The position numbers and the translations under genes are program-made. Shown here piece by piece: positions 19,602 to 26,346 of a stretch of 64,000 bases of DNA. The DNA comes from Ferrovaceae bacterium (GTDB lineage: Bacteria; Pseudomonadota; Gammaproteobacteria; Burkholderiales; Ferrovaceae), in contig DAICZS010000001.1 of the NCBI GenBank assembly GCA_027311025.1, forward strand, positions 136,310 to 200,309, written 5' to 3'. A model generated the notes under the pieces. The model was given only the letters and a program-made list of their open reading frames with translations, was not told the origin of the DNA and did not search any database. Positions within the stretch are counted from its first letter, which is position 1; each line of letters begins with the position of its first letter.

Positions 19602-19615
19602 GCAAACCGGGATAA

Positions 19616-19632
19616 TGCACCATTTTTGTGCT
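19616..19632. promoter_or_regulatory. NtrC-binding dyad, promoter-distal
   Basis: TGCACC-N5-TGTGCT matches the NtrC half-sites with the same 11-nt offset. It is centred 31 bp from the proximal dyad, about three helical turns, so two NtrC dimers would sit on the same DNA face. It lies between glnA and the divergent rhodanese gene. The remaining sequence of the 312-bp gap 19402-19713 holds only this promoter region and that of the rhodanese gene. Confidence 0.72.
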
Positions 19633-19656
19633 TGTGAGGCGTGACCCGCCTGAAGC

Positions 19657-19684
19657 TTGCCCCGATGGCTTCGCAGCGTACAAT
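19657..19684 (+). promoter_or_regulatory. Probable sigma-70 promoter for rhodanese-aroE-mtgA
   Basis: TTGCCC and TACAAT are separated by 16 bp and end 29 bp before the rhodanese ATG. The -10 is a good match and the -35 moderate. It lies on the far side of the NtrC dyads from glnA. Confidence 0.5.
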
Positions 19685-19713
19685 GGGGCATCCTGACTGA
19701 ACGATTCGTCATC

Positions 19714-20166
19714 ATGGCCAAAATTCCAGAAATACTCAAAATCGCCCAAAACAGGGGAAGTGAAGCCAACCTGCCTTACGATGGCGCGCTCATGCCCACG
19801 GAGGCTTTTGAGATCCTCAACGAAGCCTCCGTTGCCGTCCTGGTAGACGTACGCACGCGTGCCGAGATGGATTGGGTTGGTTTTGTGCCGAGCGCCATCC
19901 ATATCGAGTGGCAGGATTACCCTGCCTGCCAGCGCAACCCGGATTTCATCGACATGCTTCGCCAGTCTGTACCTGAAGACAGCTTGCTGCTGTTTCTGTG
20001 CCGTTCCGGGGCGCGCTCGCATGCTGCGGCAGCGGCAGCGGCTGCCGCGGGTTTTACGGGGTGCTATAACATCCTGCAAGGGTTTGAAGGAGAGCGGGAT
20101 GCCCAGGGCCATCGCAATTGCGTCGGGGGCTGGCGTGCTGCCGGCTTGCCCTGGAAGCAGAACTGA
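19714..20166 (+). CDS. Rhodanese-like domain protein
   Basis: This is a 150-residue single-domain rhodanese homologue. The active-site loop is CRSGARS with C96, which fits sulfurtransferase activity. The N-terminal DVRTRAEMDWVGFVPSA and the C-terminal GWRAAGLP are also typical. It lacks a signal peptide, so it is cytosolic. The ATG at 19714 was chosen because it gives a compact protein (MAKIPEILKIAQ). It is followed 9 bp later by aroE. The physiological sulfur acceptor cannot be told from the sequence. Confidence 0.88.
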   Translation: MAKIPEILKIAQNRGSEANLPYDGALMPTEAFEILNEASVAVLVDVRTRAEMDWVGFVPSAIHIEWQDYPACQRNPDFIDMLRQSVPEDSLLLFLCRSGARSHAAAAAAAAAGFTGCYNILQGFEGERDAQGHRNCVGGWRAAGLPWKQN

Positions 20167-20175
20167 TTGCTGACA

Positions 20176-21018
20176 ATGGATCGGTACGCCGTCATGGGGC
20201 ATCCCGTGTCCCATAGTCGATCACCCCAAATCCATGCCCTGTTTGCGAAGGCGACCGGGCAGCTCATGACCTACGAGCGGATTGATCCGGAACCTGACCG
20301 GTTTGAAGCGGCTGTCGCCAGATTCAGAAGCGAGGGTGGCAAAGGGCTGAATATCACCCTGCCCTTCAAGGAGCGTGCCTTTGCCCTGGCCGACGGCCAG
20401 ACTGCGCGCGCCAGAGCTGCAGGAGCCGCCAATACCCTGGATTTTCGGGAGGGACAGGTTTTTGCCGATAATACGGATGGGGTGGGCCTGGTCAGGGATA
20501 TTGTCCAGAACCAGCGCTTCATGCTGCAACAGAAACATATCCTGTTGTTGGGCGCTGGCGGTGCAGCACGCGGCGTGGTGCTGCCCCTGCTGGCCGAGCA
20601 ACCGGCGCGGCTGGTGGTTGCCAATCGAACGGCAGCACGCGCGTTTGCAATCCTGTCTGAACTGAAAGCTTCTGGCACCATCACAGACGACCTGATGCGT
20701 CGTGCCGAGGCCTGTGGACTGGAGGATATCCCGGCGGAACCATTCGACGTCGTCATCAACGCCACTTCCAGCAGCCTCACGGGCGCTGTGCCTGAAGTGC
20801 CCCAGGGCGTGTTTGGCCCACACACCCTGGCCTACGACATGATGTATGGCCGGGGACAGACCCCCTTCCTCAGGCTGGCGCAGGCGAACGGAGCGCCCCA
20901 TCTTGCCGATGGACTGGGCATGCTGGTGGAACAGGCCGCAGAATCGTTTTACCTCTGGCGTCATGTCCTTCCCGCCACCGCCGCAGTACTGCAGCAGTTG
21001 CGGGCCGAACTGGGGTGA
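20176..21018 (+). CDS. aroE: Shikimate dehydrogenase (NADP)
   Basis: AroE reduces 3-dehydroshikimate to shikimate in aromatic amino-acid synthesis. The 280-residue protein has the substrate-binding start YAVMGHPVSHSRSP, NITLPFKE with the catalytic Lys, NTDGVG, the nucleotide-binding LLGAGGAARGV, the NADP-specifying NRTAAR, and the late YGRGQTPFL motif. The ATG at 20176 is preferred over a TTG 9 bp upstream. The stop overlaps mtgA (GTGA). Confidence 0.96.
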   Translation: MDRYAVMGHPVSHSRSPQIHALFAKATGQLMTYERIDPEPDRFEAAVARFRSEGGKGLNITLPFKERAFALADGQTARARAAGAANTLDFREGQVFADNTDGVGLVRDIVQNQRFMLQQKHILLLGAGGAARGVVLPLLAEQPARLVVANRTAARAFAILSELKASGTITDDLMRRAEACGLEDIPAEPFDVVINATSSSLTGAVPEVPQGVFGPHTLAYDMMYGRGQTPFLRLAQANGAPHLADGLGMLVEQAAESFYLWRHVLPATAAVLQQLRAELG

Positions 21019-21722
21019 GCCGTTTGCACCGTCTGATCCATTGGGGATTGCGGCTGCTGGTTTGGGCGTTGTTGCTGTTGGTGCTTTGGGAGGGTTGGAT
21101 CTTTGCCCAGGTGCTTTGGTGGAAAGGCCACAATCCCGAAAAAACTTCCTTCATGAAAATTCGCGCTGAATCCCGACTGGCCGCAGGAAAGGGCGACCTC
21201 CTGCCCCATCCCTGGGTGGCCTACGAGCGCATTCCGGATAGCCTGAAACGCGCCGTCGTTGCTGCTGAAGATTCGGGGTTTGTGGCCCATCATGGCTTTG
21301 ACTGGGAGGGCATGCGCCGCGCCCTCGAGAAGGATATTCACCGCGGCAAACCGGTTGCCGGGGGCTCAACGATTACGCAGCAACTGGCCAAAAACCTGTT
21401 TTTATCAGGGCAGCGCAGCCTCTGGCGCAAGGCTCAGGAAGCGATCATTACCGTCATGCTCGAAGCAACCTGGAGTAAAAGACGCATTCTGGAGGTGTAT
21501 CTGAATGTGATCGAATGGGGGGATGGATTGTTTGGCTGCGCAGCAGCCACGCGGCATTACTATCAGGAGCCCGTGGGCGACCTGACGACGTCACAGGCAG
21601 CGCGCCTGGCTTCCATGATTCCCAGCCCCAGGTATTTCGATCGTCACGGCGAAACCGAACGATTGCTGGAGAAGACGGACACCATCGAAGTACGCATGAC
21701 ACAGGTCGCCATACCACACTGA
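21015..21722 (+). CDS. mtgA: Monofunctional peptidoglycan glycosyltransferase
   Basis: This GT51 enzyme polymerises lipid II into glycan chains at the inner membrane. The 235-residue protein has one N-terminal membrane anchor (about 10-33, Leu/Trp-rich) and the GT51 motifs AAEDSGFVAHHGFD (catalytic Glu), GGSTITQQLAKNLFL, RKAQEAIITVMLE and KRRILEVYLNVIEWG. It has no transpeptidase domain. Translation starts at a GTG that overlaps the aroE stop. An aroE-mtgA pairing is common in betaproteobacteria. Confidence 0.95.
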   Translation: MSRLHRLIHWGLRLLVWALLLLVLWEGWIFAQVLWWKGHNPEKTSFMKIRAESRLAAGKGDLLPHPWVAYERIPDSLKRAVVAAEDSGFVAHHGFDWEGMRRALEKDIHRGKPVAGGSTITQQLAKNLFLSGQRSLWRKAQEAIITVMLEATWSKRRILEVYLNVIEWGDGLFGCAAATRHYYQEPVGDLTTSQAARLASMIPSPRYFDRHGETERLLEKTDTIEVRMTQVAIPH

Positions 21723-21759
21723 CGCAGACCCATGCTGCCGGAACAGCGCTTTCAAAACC

Positions 21760-21795
21760 ACCGGACGTCGTACCCCGATGGGTACGGTGTCCGGT
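21760..21795 (-). terminator. Hairpin terminator between convergent mtgA and the histone-like gene
   Basis: A long interrupted stem (ACCGGAC, 2-bp mismatch, CGTACCC, loop CGAT, then complements) lies in the 88-bp gap between the two stops. A TTTT run follows on the minus strand, so it most likely ends the histone-like transcript; it may also act on mtgA. Confidence 0.6.
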
Positions 21796-21810
21796 GAAAT
21801 CTGACCTTGC

Positions 21811-22284
21811 TTAGAACATCGGCTTGATCAGAGGGGTGGAGATGATCGGCGCCACCGACGGAGCCACGACGGGCTTCGGTGCTGCTGGTTTGGCCATTGC
21901 AGGCTTGGCAGCCGGCTTTTTGGCGGCGACCTTCTTCACTGCAGGTTTGGCAGCCGGCTTCTTGGCAGCAGGCTTCTTGGCAGCGGCCTTTTTGGCAGCT
22001 GGCTTCTTGGCTGCGGCTTTCTTGGGAGCGGCCTTCTTGGCAGCCGGTTTCTTGGCTGCAGCCTTCTTGGCGGCCGGTTTCTTGGCTGCGGCTTTCTTGG
22101 GGGCAGCCTTCTTGGCGGCCGGTTTCTTCTTCGCTACGGCCTTCTTGGCGGCTGGTTTCTTTGCTGCGGCCTTCTTGGGGGCAGCCTTTTTGGCTACGAC
22201 CTTCTTGGGGGCTGCGGCTTTCTTGGCGACTGTTTTCTTGGCCGCAGGTTTCTTCGCTGCGGGTTTCTTCTTGGCTGCTACCAT
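21811..22284 (-). CDS. Histone H1-like Lys/Ala/Pro-rich DNA-binding protein
   Basis: The 157-residue protein is built almost entirely of KKPAAKKA-type repeats, with a short hydrophobic C-terminal tail ([14 protein letters not shown]). Composition and repeats resemble bacterial histone H1-like proteins and the AlgP/HctB class, which bind DNA through the basic repeats; its exact role here is inferred. The ATG at 22284 has AAGGAG 8 nt upstream. The frame stays open another 186 bp upstream, but a promoter placed inside that stretch argues against the longer form. An operator-like dyad matching sites at the MarR gene lies about 215 bp above the start. Repeat number is likely to vary between strains. 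Confidence 0.9.
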   Translation of the reverse strand: MVAAKKKPAAKKPAAKKTVAKKAAAPKKVVAKKAAPKKAAAKKPAAKKAVAKKKPAAKKAAPKKAAAKKPAAKKAAAKKPAAKKAAPKKAAAKKPAAKKAAAKKPAAKKPAAKPAVKKVAAKKPAAKPAMAKPAAPKPVVAPSVAPIISTPLIKPMF

Positions 22285-22460
22285 CGTTGACTCCTTGTCA
22301 GTATTGATCGGTTGTTCCAGATCGTTCGTGCATTGCACTACCAAGTGGGACCAATCGATCTTTCCGATGAACCCACACAAAGGGCACTGGTGAACTTCAC
22401 TGCATGCCTCTTGGTGATTGGATTCTATTTCAGAAAATTGCTGATAGGAGCATTCAGCGA

Positions 22461-22489
22461 TGTATAACAAAGATTATTTTGACTGTTCA
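22461..22489 (-). promoter_or_regulatory. Probable promoter of the histone H1-like gene
   Basis: On the minus strand TGAACA and TATACA are spaced by 17 bp, each matching the sigma-70 consensus at four or more positions. The predicted start near 22454 gives a leader of about 170 nt. The leader (22285-22454) is less G+C-rich than the genes around it and holds no other feature I could recognise. Confidence 0.5.
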
Positions 22490-22497
22490 TGCGAAAT

Positions 22498-22518
22498 TTA
22501 GTATCGACACGATACCAA
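22498..22518. promoter_or_regulatory. MarR-type operator dyad upstream of the histone-like gene
   Basis: GTATCG-ACA-CGATAC is a perfect 6+6 dyad, extended to TTAGTATCG and CGATACCAA. Its reverse strand, TTGGTATCG-N3-CGATACTAA, matches the dyad at 24223 at almost every position. It lies about 10 bp upstream of the proposed -35 of the histone-like gene and 38 bp after the lysA stop. Confidence 0.65.
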
Positions 22519-22555
22519 TATTTGGATATTGCCGGTTTTAAAGTAAGACGAAAGC

Positions 22556-23827
22556 TTACAGGTCATCCCGGAGGGGCCATTCGTCCCGGTAGAGATCCGT
22601 GACGGACTCGCGTCGGCGAATCAGATGGGCGCGATCCCCGTCCACCAGGATTTCCGGCGGACGTGGGCGGGCGTTGTAATTCGAACCCATGGATGCGCCG
22701 TAGGCGCCGGCCGAGAGGATGGCCAGCAGGTCTCCCTGGTCCACGGCAAGCTTGCGGGCGCGGCCCAGAATGTCGCCGGTTTCGCATACGGGCCCCACGA
22801 CATCCATAACGGCAGCTGGGCCCGTGCTTTCAGTGACGGGGAGGATTTCGTGCCAGGCCTCATAGAGCGAAGGGCGGATCAGATCGTTCATGGCCGCATC
22901 GACGATGGCAAAACGGTGGGTGGCAGAGGTTTTGAGGTACTCCACGCGCGTCAGTAACAGGCCGCCATTGCCGATGATCCTGCGCCCGGGCTCGAGCAGC
23001 AGGCGGCCTCCAAACCCCTTTAAACGGGTGGCCACCGCGCGGGCATAGTCCTTGAGGTCAATGGGGGTTTCGTCTCGATAGCGGATGCCAACGCCGCCAC
23101 CCAGATCCAGGTGATGCAGCGGGATGCCTGATTGCGCCAGCTGCTCTACCAGCAGCAGGATTTTTTCAAGGGCGGCGACAAAGGGAGAAAGCTCGGTGAT
23201 TTGAGAGCCGATGTGGCAGTCGATACCGCTGACCTGAATGCCTGGAAGGGATGCCGCCCTTTGATACAGTGCCAGGGCGTCGGCATACGCCACGCCAAAC
23301 TTGCTTTCCTTGAGCCCGGTAGCAATGTAGGGGTGGGTTCCCGGATCGACGTCCGGGTTGACCCTCAAGGAGATGGGGGCGCTGACCCCCAGGCTCGAGG
23401 CCACCTGTGACAGGCGTTCCAGTTCGGCTGCGGATTCCACGTTAAAGCACAGCACACCGGCGCGCAGGGCTTGTGCCATCTCGTCCGCAGTTTTACCCAC
23501 CCCGGAAAAAACCACTTTCCCCGGGTCTCCGCCCGTTGCCAGTACGCGGCTGAGCTCGCCCCCCGAAACGATGTCGAAGCCGGCGCCCAGCCTTGCAAGC
23601 AGGCTCAGGATGCCCAGGTTGCCGTTGGCCTTGACGGCATAGCAGATGAGCGGTCGAAGTGACGCAAAAGCCTGTTCAAATTCACCAAATGAGGCCGTGA
23701 TGGCGGCTTTCGAGTAGACGTAGCAAGGGGTGCCAAATCGTTCTGCCAGATCGGTCAGGGGCAGGGCTTCGACGTGCAGCACCCCGTGTGAGCGGGTGAT
23801 GCCAGGGGGCAGGAAGGAATCGGTCAT
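22556..23827 (-). CDS. lysA: Diaminopimelate decarboxylase
   Basis: LysA makes lysine from meso-diaminopimelate using PLP. The 423-residue protein has the PLP lysine K66 in YAVKAN, SGGEL, HIGSQI, GGGVGIRY, EPGRRIIGNGG and the C-terminal CETGDILG and GAYGASMGSNYN motifs. The ATG overlaps the lptM stop by 1 nt (TAATG), so the two genes are translated together. The order lptM-lysA is widely conserved. Confidence 0.97.
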   Translation of the reverse strand: MTDSFLPPGITRSHGVLHVEALPLTDLAERFGTPCYVYSKAAITASFGEFEQAFASLRPLICYAVKANGNLGILSLLARLGAGFDIVSGGELSRVLATGGDPGKVVFSGVGKTADEMAQALRAGVLCFNVESAAELERLSQVASSLGVSAPISLRVNPDVDPGTHPYIATGLKESKFGVAYADALALYQRAASLPGIQVSGIDCHIGSQITELSPFVAALEKILLLVEQLAQSGIPLHHLDLGGGVGIRYRDETPIDLKDYARAVATRLKGFGGRLLLEPGRRIIGNGGLLLTRVEYLKTSATHRFAIVDAAMNDLIRPSLYEAWHEILPVTESTGPAAVMDVVGPVCETGDILGRARKLAVDQGDLLAILSAGAYGASMGSNYNARPRPPEILVDGDRAHLIRRRESVTDLYRDEWPLRDDL

Positions 23828-24003
23828 TATGGTGTTGAACCGTCAGGGGTCTTGGGTTTGGCTGCGTCAGGCTGGGGAGCAGGAGGGCGCGCCGGCGCTT
23901 GTGGAGGGAGCGTCAAGGCGCTCTTGAGTCCACAACCCGACAGGAGCAGTGCAGATGCGAACGCCAACGCACGGCGTCGGGGTGGAAATATCTGGTCTTT
24001 CAT
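23827..24003 (-). CDS. lptM: Small outer-membrane lipoprotein LptM (YifL-like)
   Basis: This is a 58-residue lipoprotein with an arginine-containing n-region, a hydrophobic core and the lipobox LLSGC. After the lipidated Cys comes GLKSALTLPP, close to the GLKGPLYLP signature of LptM, which in E. coli assists LptD maturation. The remainder is Pro/Ala-rich. The ATG at 24003 gives the shortest complete signal peptide; the frame extends further but without sense. It directly precedes lysA. Bases 24004-24222 upstream hold no gene; an inverted repeat GTTGTT-N5-AACAAC lies at 24122-24138. Confidence 0.9.
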   Translation of the reverse strand: MKDQIFPPRRRALAFASALLLSGCGLKSALTLPPQAPARPPAPQPDAAKPKTPDGSTP

Positions 24004-24222
24004 GCGCAAAAGTCTATCACATGGGCCGCAAACGACGATTATTCTGCATTTTGGCTTGTCCGGATTCACAAAAAAATCATGGGCTCCTCTGAAACCCGCG
24101 CCAGTCATTGCTTTCAAGACAGTTGTTGAATTAACAACAGATTTGAAAAATGAGGTTGACTCGGGGCAAAAAAGGGCTATTTAAACAAAAAAACCTCGAT
24201 TTTCAGGGGGATAGGTGGGGTA

Positions 24223-24242
24223 TGGTATCGGTTCGATACTAA
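24223..24242. promoter_or_regulatory. MarR-type operator dyad, distal, at the regulator gene
   Basis: TGGTATCG-GTT-CGATACTA is a 6+6 dyad with a 3-nt spacer, almost identical to the one above the histone-like gene at 22498-22518. It lies 21 bp upstream of the proposed -35 hexamer of the regulator gene. Confidence 0.65.
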
Positions 24243-24262
24243 AAAAATCAATATTTGAATTT

Positions 24263-24291
24263 TTGACAAAATGGTATTGACTCGATAGTAT
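24263..24291 (+). promoter_or_regulatory. Promoter of the MarR-type gene, overlapped by a second operator
   Basis: A consensus -35 (TTGACA, 24263-24268) is followed after 17 bp by TAGTAT (24286-24291). A third, weaker dyad, GTATTG-ACT-CGATAG (24274-24288), fills the spacer and part of the -10. This layout is typical of autorepression. The predicted transcription start coincides with the ATG at 24298, suggesting a leaderless mRNA. Confidence 0.65.
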
Positions 24292-24297
24292 TATTCC

Positions 24298-24891
24298 ATG
24301 CTCAAGAACCCGGTTGTTCTCCTTGATCTCGTGGATCGCCTCGCAAACCTGATGCGTTCAGAGTTTCGGCGCATTGGTAGCGAGGAGGGCCTGCAGCCAG
24401 TACATATCCAGGCCCTGATGTTTCTGGAACAGGCCAACCGCTTCAGCAATACGCCCCAAGCCCTGGCTGAATATCTGGGCCTGACCAAGGGCACGGTATC
24501 ACAAAGCCTGCTGCTGCTGGATCGTCGCGGTTTGATCGAACGCTATCAGGACGAATTCGATAAACGCGTGGTGCGGTTGCGGCTCAGCCAGTTGGGTGAA
24601 GCGTTTTTAAGTGAGTCGACGCCTGCAGCACTATGGCAAACGGCAACCCGTGACATCAGTGCCAACCGCGTCCGGTTTAGCGTCTCGGTGCTGAGAAGCA
24701 TCGTTTACGAGCTGCAAAACTACAATGGTGGCCCCCCCTTTGGCGTGTGCAGCACCTGCATCTACTGCCAAAGAAAAAGCCAGCGCATCCACCACTGCAC
24801 CTGGTTTGGCGAACGCCTGTCGGGTCCTGAAACCCGCAAAATATGCCGGGAGCAGGTGCCCAAGACGGGGTACCTTAGCGTAGCTGAGTAG
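24298..24891 (+). CDS. MarR-type transcriptional regulator with C-terminal cysteine cluster
   Basis: The 197-residue protein has a winged-helix region (about 30-105: [29 protein letters not shown]) of MarR type. After a helical linker comes an unusual tail with five cysteines, C151-x2-C154-x2-C157-x9-C167-x15-C183, which could bind zinc or an iron-sulfur cluster. Two operator-like dyads cover its promoter and a third lies above the histone-like gene. There is no Shine-Dalgarno before the ATG. The last 17 bp overlap the convergent argH gene. The effector is unknown; a metal or redox signal is inferred only from the cysteines. Confidence 0.85.
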   Translation: MLKNPVVLLDLVDRLANLMRSEFRRIGSEEGLQPVHIQALMFLEQANRFSNTPQALAEYLGLTKGTVSQSLLLLDRRGLIERYQDEFDKRVVRLRLSQLGEAFLSESTPAALWQTATRDISANRVRFSVSVLRSIVYELQNYNGGPPFGVCSTCIYCQRKSQRIHHCTWFGERLSGPETRKICREQVPKTGYLSVAE

Positions 24892-26284
24892 CCCGGGCAG
24901 CCCTTACGGCCGCCAGAACCTGTTCTGGAGCCGTCCCTCCTGGCACGTTGCGGCTGGCCAGGGATCCTTCGATGGTCAGTACTTCAAATACATCCGGTTC
25001 AATCGTGCCAGAAAACCCCTTGAGGGTTTCCAAAGACAGGTCTGACAGGTCGCAATGCTGGTCTTCTGCCAGTCGAACGGCCTTCGCCACCACTTCGTGG
25101 GCGTCCCTGAAGGGCATGCCCTTCTTGACCAGATAGTCGGCCAGATCCGTGGCGGTGGAAAACCCCTCCAGGGCGGCGCGACGCATGGCTTCCTCGTTGA
25201 CGGTAATGTCCCGCAGCATTTCGGCAAAGATGGACAGGGTGCTGGACAGGGTGTCGGCCGTATCAAACAGGGGCTCCTTGTCTTCCTGATTATCCTTGTT
25301 ATAAGCCAGGGGCTGGCCCTTCATCAGGGTCAGCAGCGCCATCAAATGGCCTGTCACGCGCCCGCTTTTGCCCCGGGCCAGTTCAGGAACGTCCGGATTG
25401 CGCTTTTGCGGCATGATCGACGAGCCCGTGCAAAAGGCGTCTCCGATCCGGATAAACCCGAATCGGGGGCTCATCCAGAGGACAAACTCTTCCGAGAGGC
25501 GGGAGATGTGGGTCATGATGAGCGCGCCGGCGGCACAGAATTCAATGGCAAAGTCTCGGTCAGAGACGGCATCAAGGGAATTGAGGCAAATGGACTCAAA
25601 ACCCAGCAGCTCGGCAACACGCTCCCGTCGGATGGGGTAACTGGTGCCGGCCAGCGCAGCAGACCCCAGGGGCAGCCGGTTAACCCGATGGCGGCAATCG
25701 GACAGTCGCTCGCGATCGCGCCCAAACATTTCGACATAGGCCATCATGTGGTGGCCAAATGTGACAGGTTGCGCGACCTGCAGGTGGGTAAACCCGGGCA
25801 TCGGGGTTGCTGCATGACGCTCGGCCAGATCCAGCAAGGCAGCCTGAACGGCGCGCAGCAAGCCGTTGAGGTGATCAATCTCATGGCGCAGGTAGAGCCG
25901 GATGTCGGTGGCCACCTGGTCGTTGCGGGAGCGGGCGGTATGCAGGCGCTTTCCCGCATCACCAATGAGTTGCGTCAGGCGACGCTCGATGTTGAGATGA
26001 ACGTCTTCATCGTCCAGATTCCAGGGAAACCGCCCCCCTCGCACTTCCTCGAGGAGGGTTGCCATGCCAGACTGGATGGCCTGGAGGTCGGCGGGGGTAA
26101 TCAGCCCTGCCTCGCTCAGCATCTGGGCGTGCGCCAATGAACCCTGAATGTCGAATTCAGCGAGGCGCCGGTCAAACTGCACCGATGCCGTATAGGCCTT
26201 GACGGATTCAGCGATGGGAACGGAAAACCGTCCGGACCATACTTTTGATGGAGAACCCGTATCGGGCTTGCCGTTTTGAGTCAT
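24875..26284 (-). CDS. argH: Argininosuccinate lyase
   Basis: ArgH splits argininosuccinate into arginine and fumarate, the last step of arginine synthesis. The 469-residue protein contains the superfamily signature [12 protein letters not shown], plus [13 protein letters not shown] and [11 protein letters not shown]-like segments ([16 protein letters not shown]). The ATG at 26284 has AGGA 8 nt upstream and is preferred to the ATG at 26293. It is divergent from the cNMP/CBS gene, with 62 bp between starts, and its 3' end overlaps the MarR-type gene. Confidence 0.97.
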   Translation of the reverse strand: MTQNGKPDTGSPSKVWSGRFSVPIAESVKAYTASVQFDRRLAEFDIQGSLAHAQMLSEAGLITPADLQAIQSGMATLLEEVRGGRFPWNLDDEDVHLNIERRLTQLIGDAGKRLHTARSRNDQVATDIRLYLRHEIDHLNGLLRAVQAALLDLAERHAATPMPGFTHLQVAQPVTFGHHMMAYVEMFGRDRERLSDCRHRVNRLPLGSAALAGTSYPIRRERVAELLGFESICLNSLDAVSDRDFAIEFCAAGALIMTHISRLSEEFVLWMSPRFGFIRIGDAFCTGSSIMPQKRNPDVPELARGKSGRVTGHLMALLTLMKGQPLAYNKDNQEDKEPLFDTADTLSSTLSIFAEMLRDITVNEEAMRRAALEGFSTATDLADYLVKKGMPFRDAHEVVAKAVRLAEDQHCDLSDLSLETLKGFSGTIEPDVFEVLTIEGSLASRNVPGGTAPEQVLAAVRAARATQLR

Positions 26285-26346
26285 GAGAAGCATCCTGGTT
26301 ACTATTCAACGCCCGTAAAGTATAGTGCATCCAAGGCCAACGTCCC

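Noticed and set aside
20852-20864. GGGGACAGACCCC inside aroE, identical to the arm of the palindrome family
   Set aside because: Only one arm is present, and it encodes GRGQTP within the conserved YG-x-G-x-TPFL motif of shikimate dehydrogenase, so chance identity is the simplest explanation.
21880-22280. Tandem repeats that might suggest a CRISPR array
   Set aside because: They are coding repeats in the histone-like gene, without unique spacers or cas genes nearby.
21824-22393. Plus-strand Ala/Phe/Leu-rich frame opposite the histone-like gene, looking like a membrane protein
   Set aside because: It is the complement of Lys/Ala repeat codons (AAG/GCC read as CTT/GGC), which creates false hydrophobic repeats.
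24122-24138. Inverted repeat GTTGTT-N5-AACAAC above lptM
   Set aside because: It is short and A/T-rich and differs from the GTATCG operator motif; I could not connect it to a regulator or terminator.
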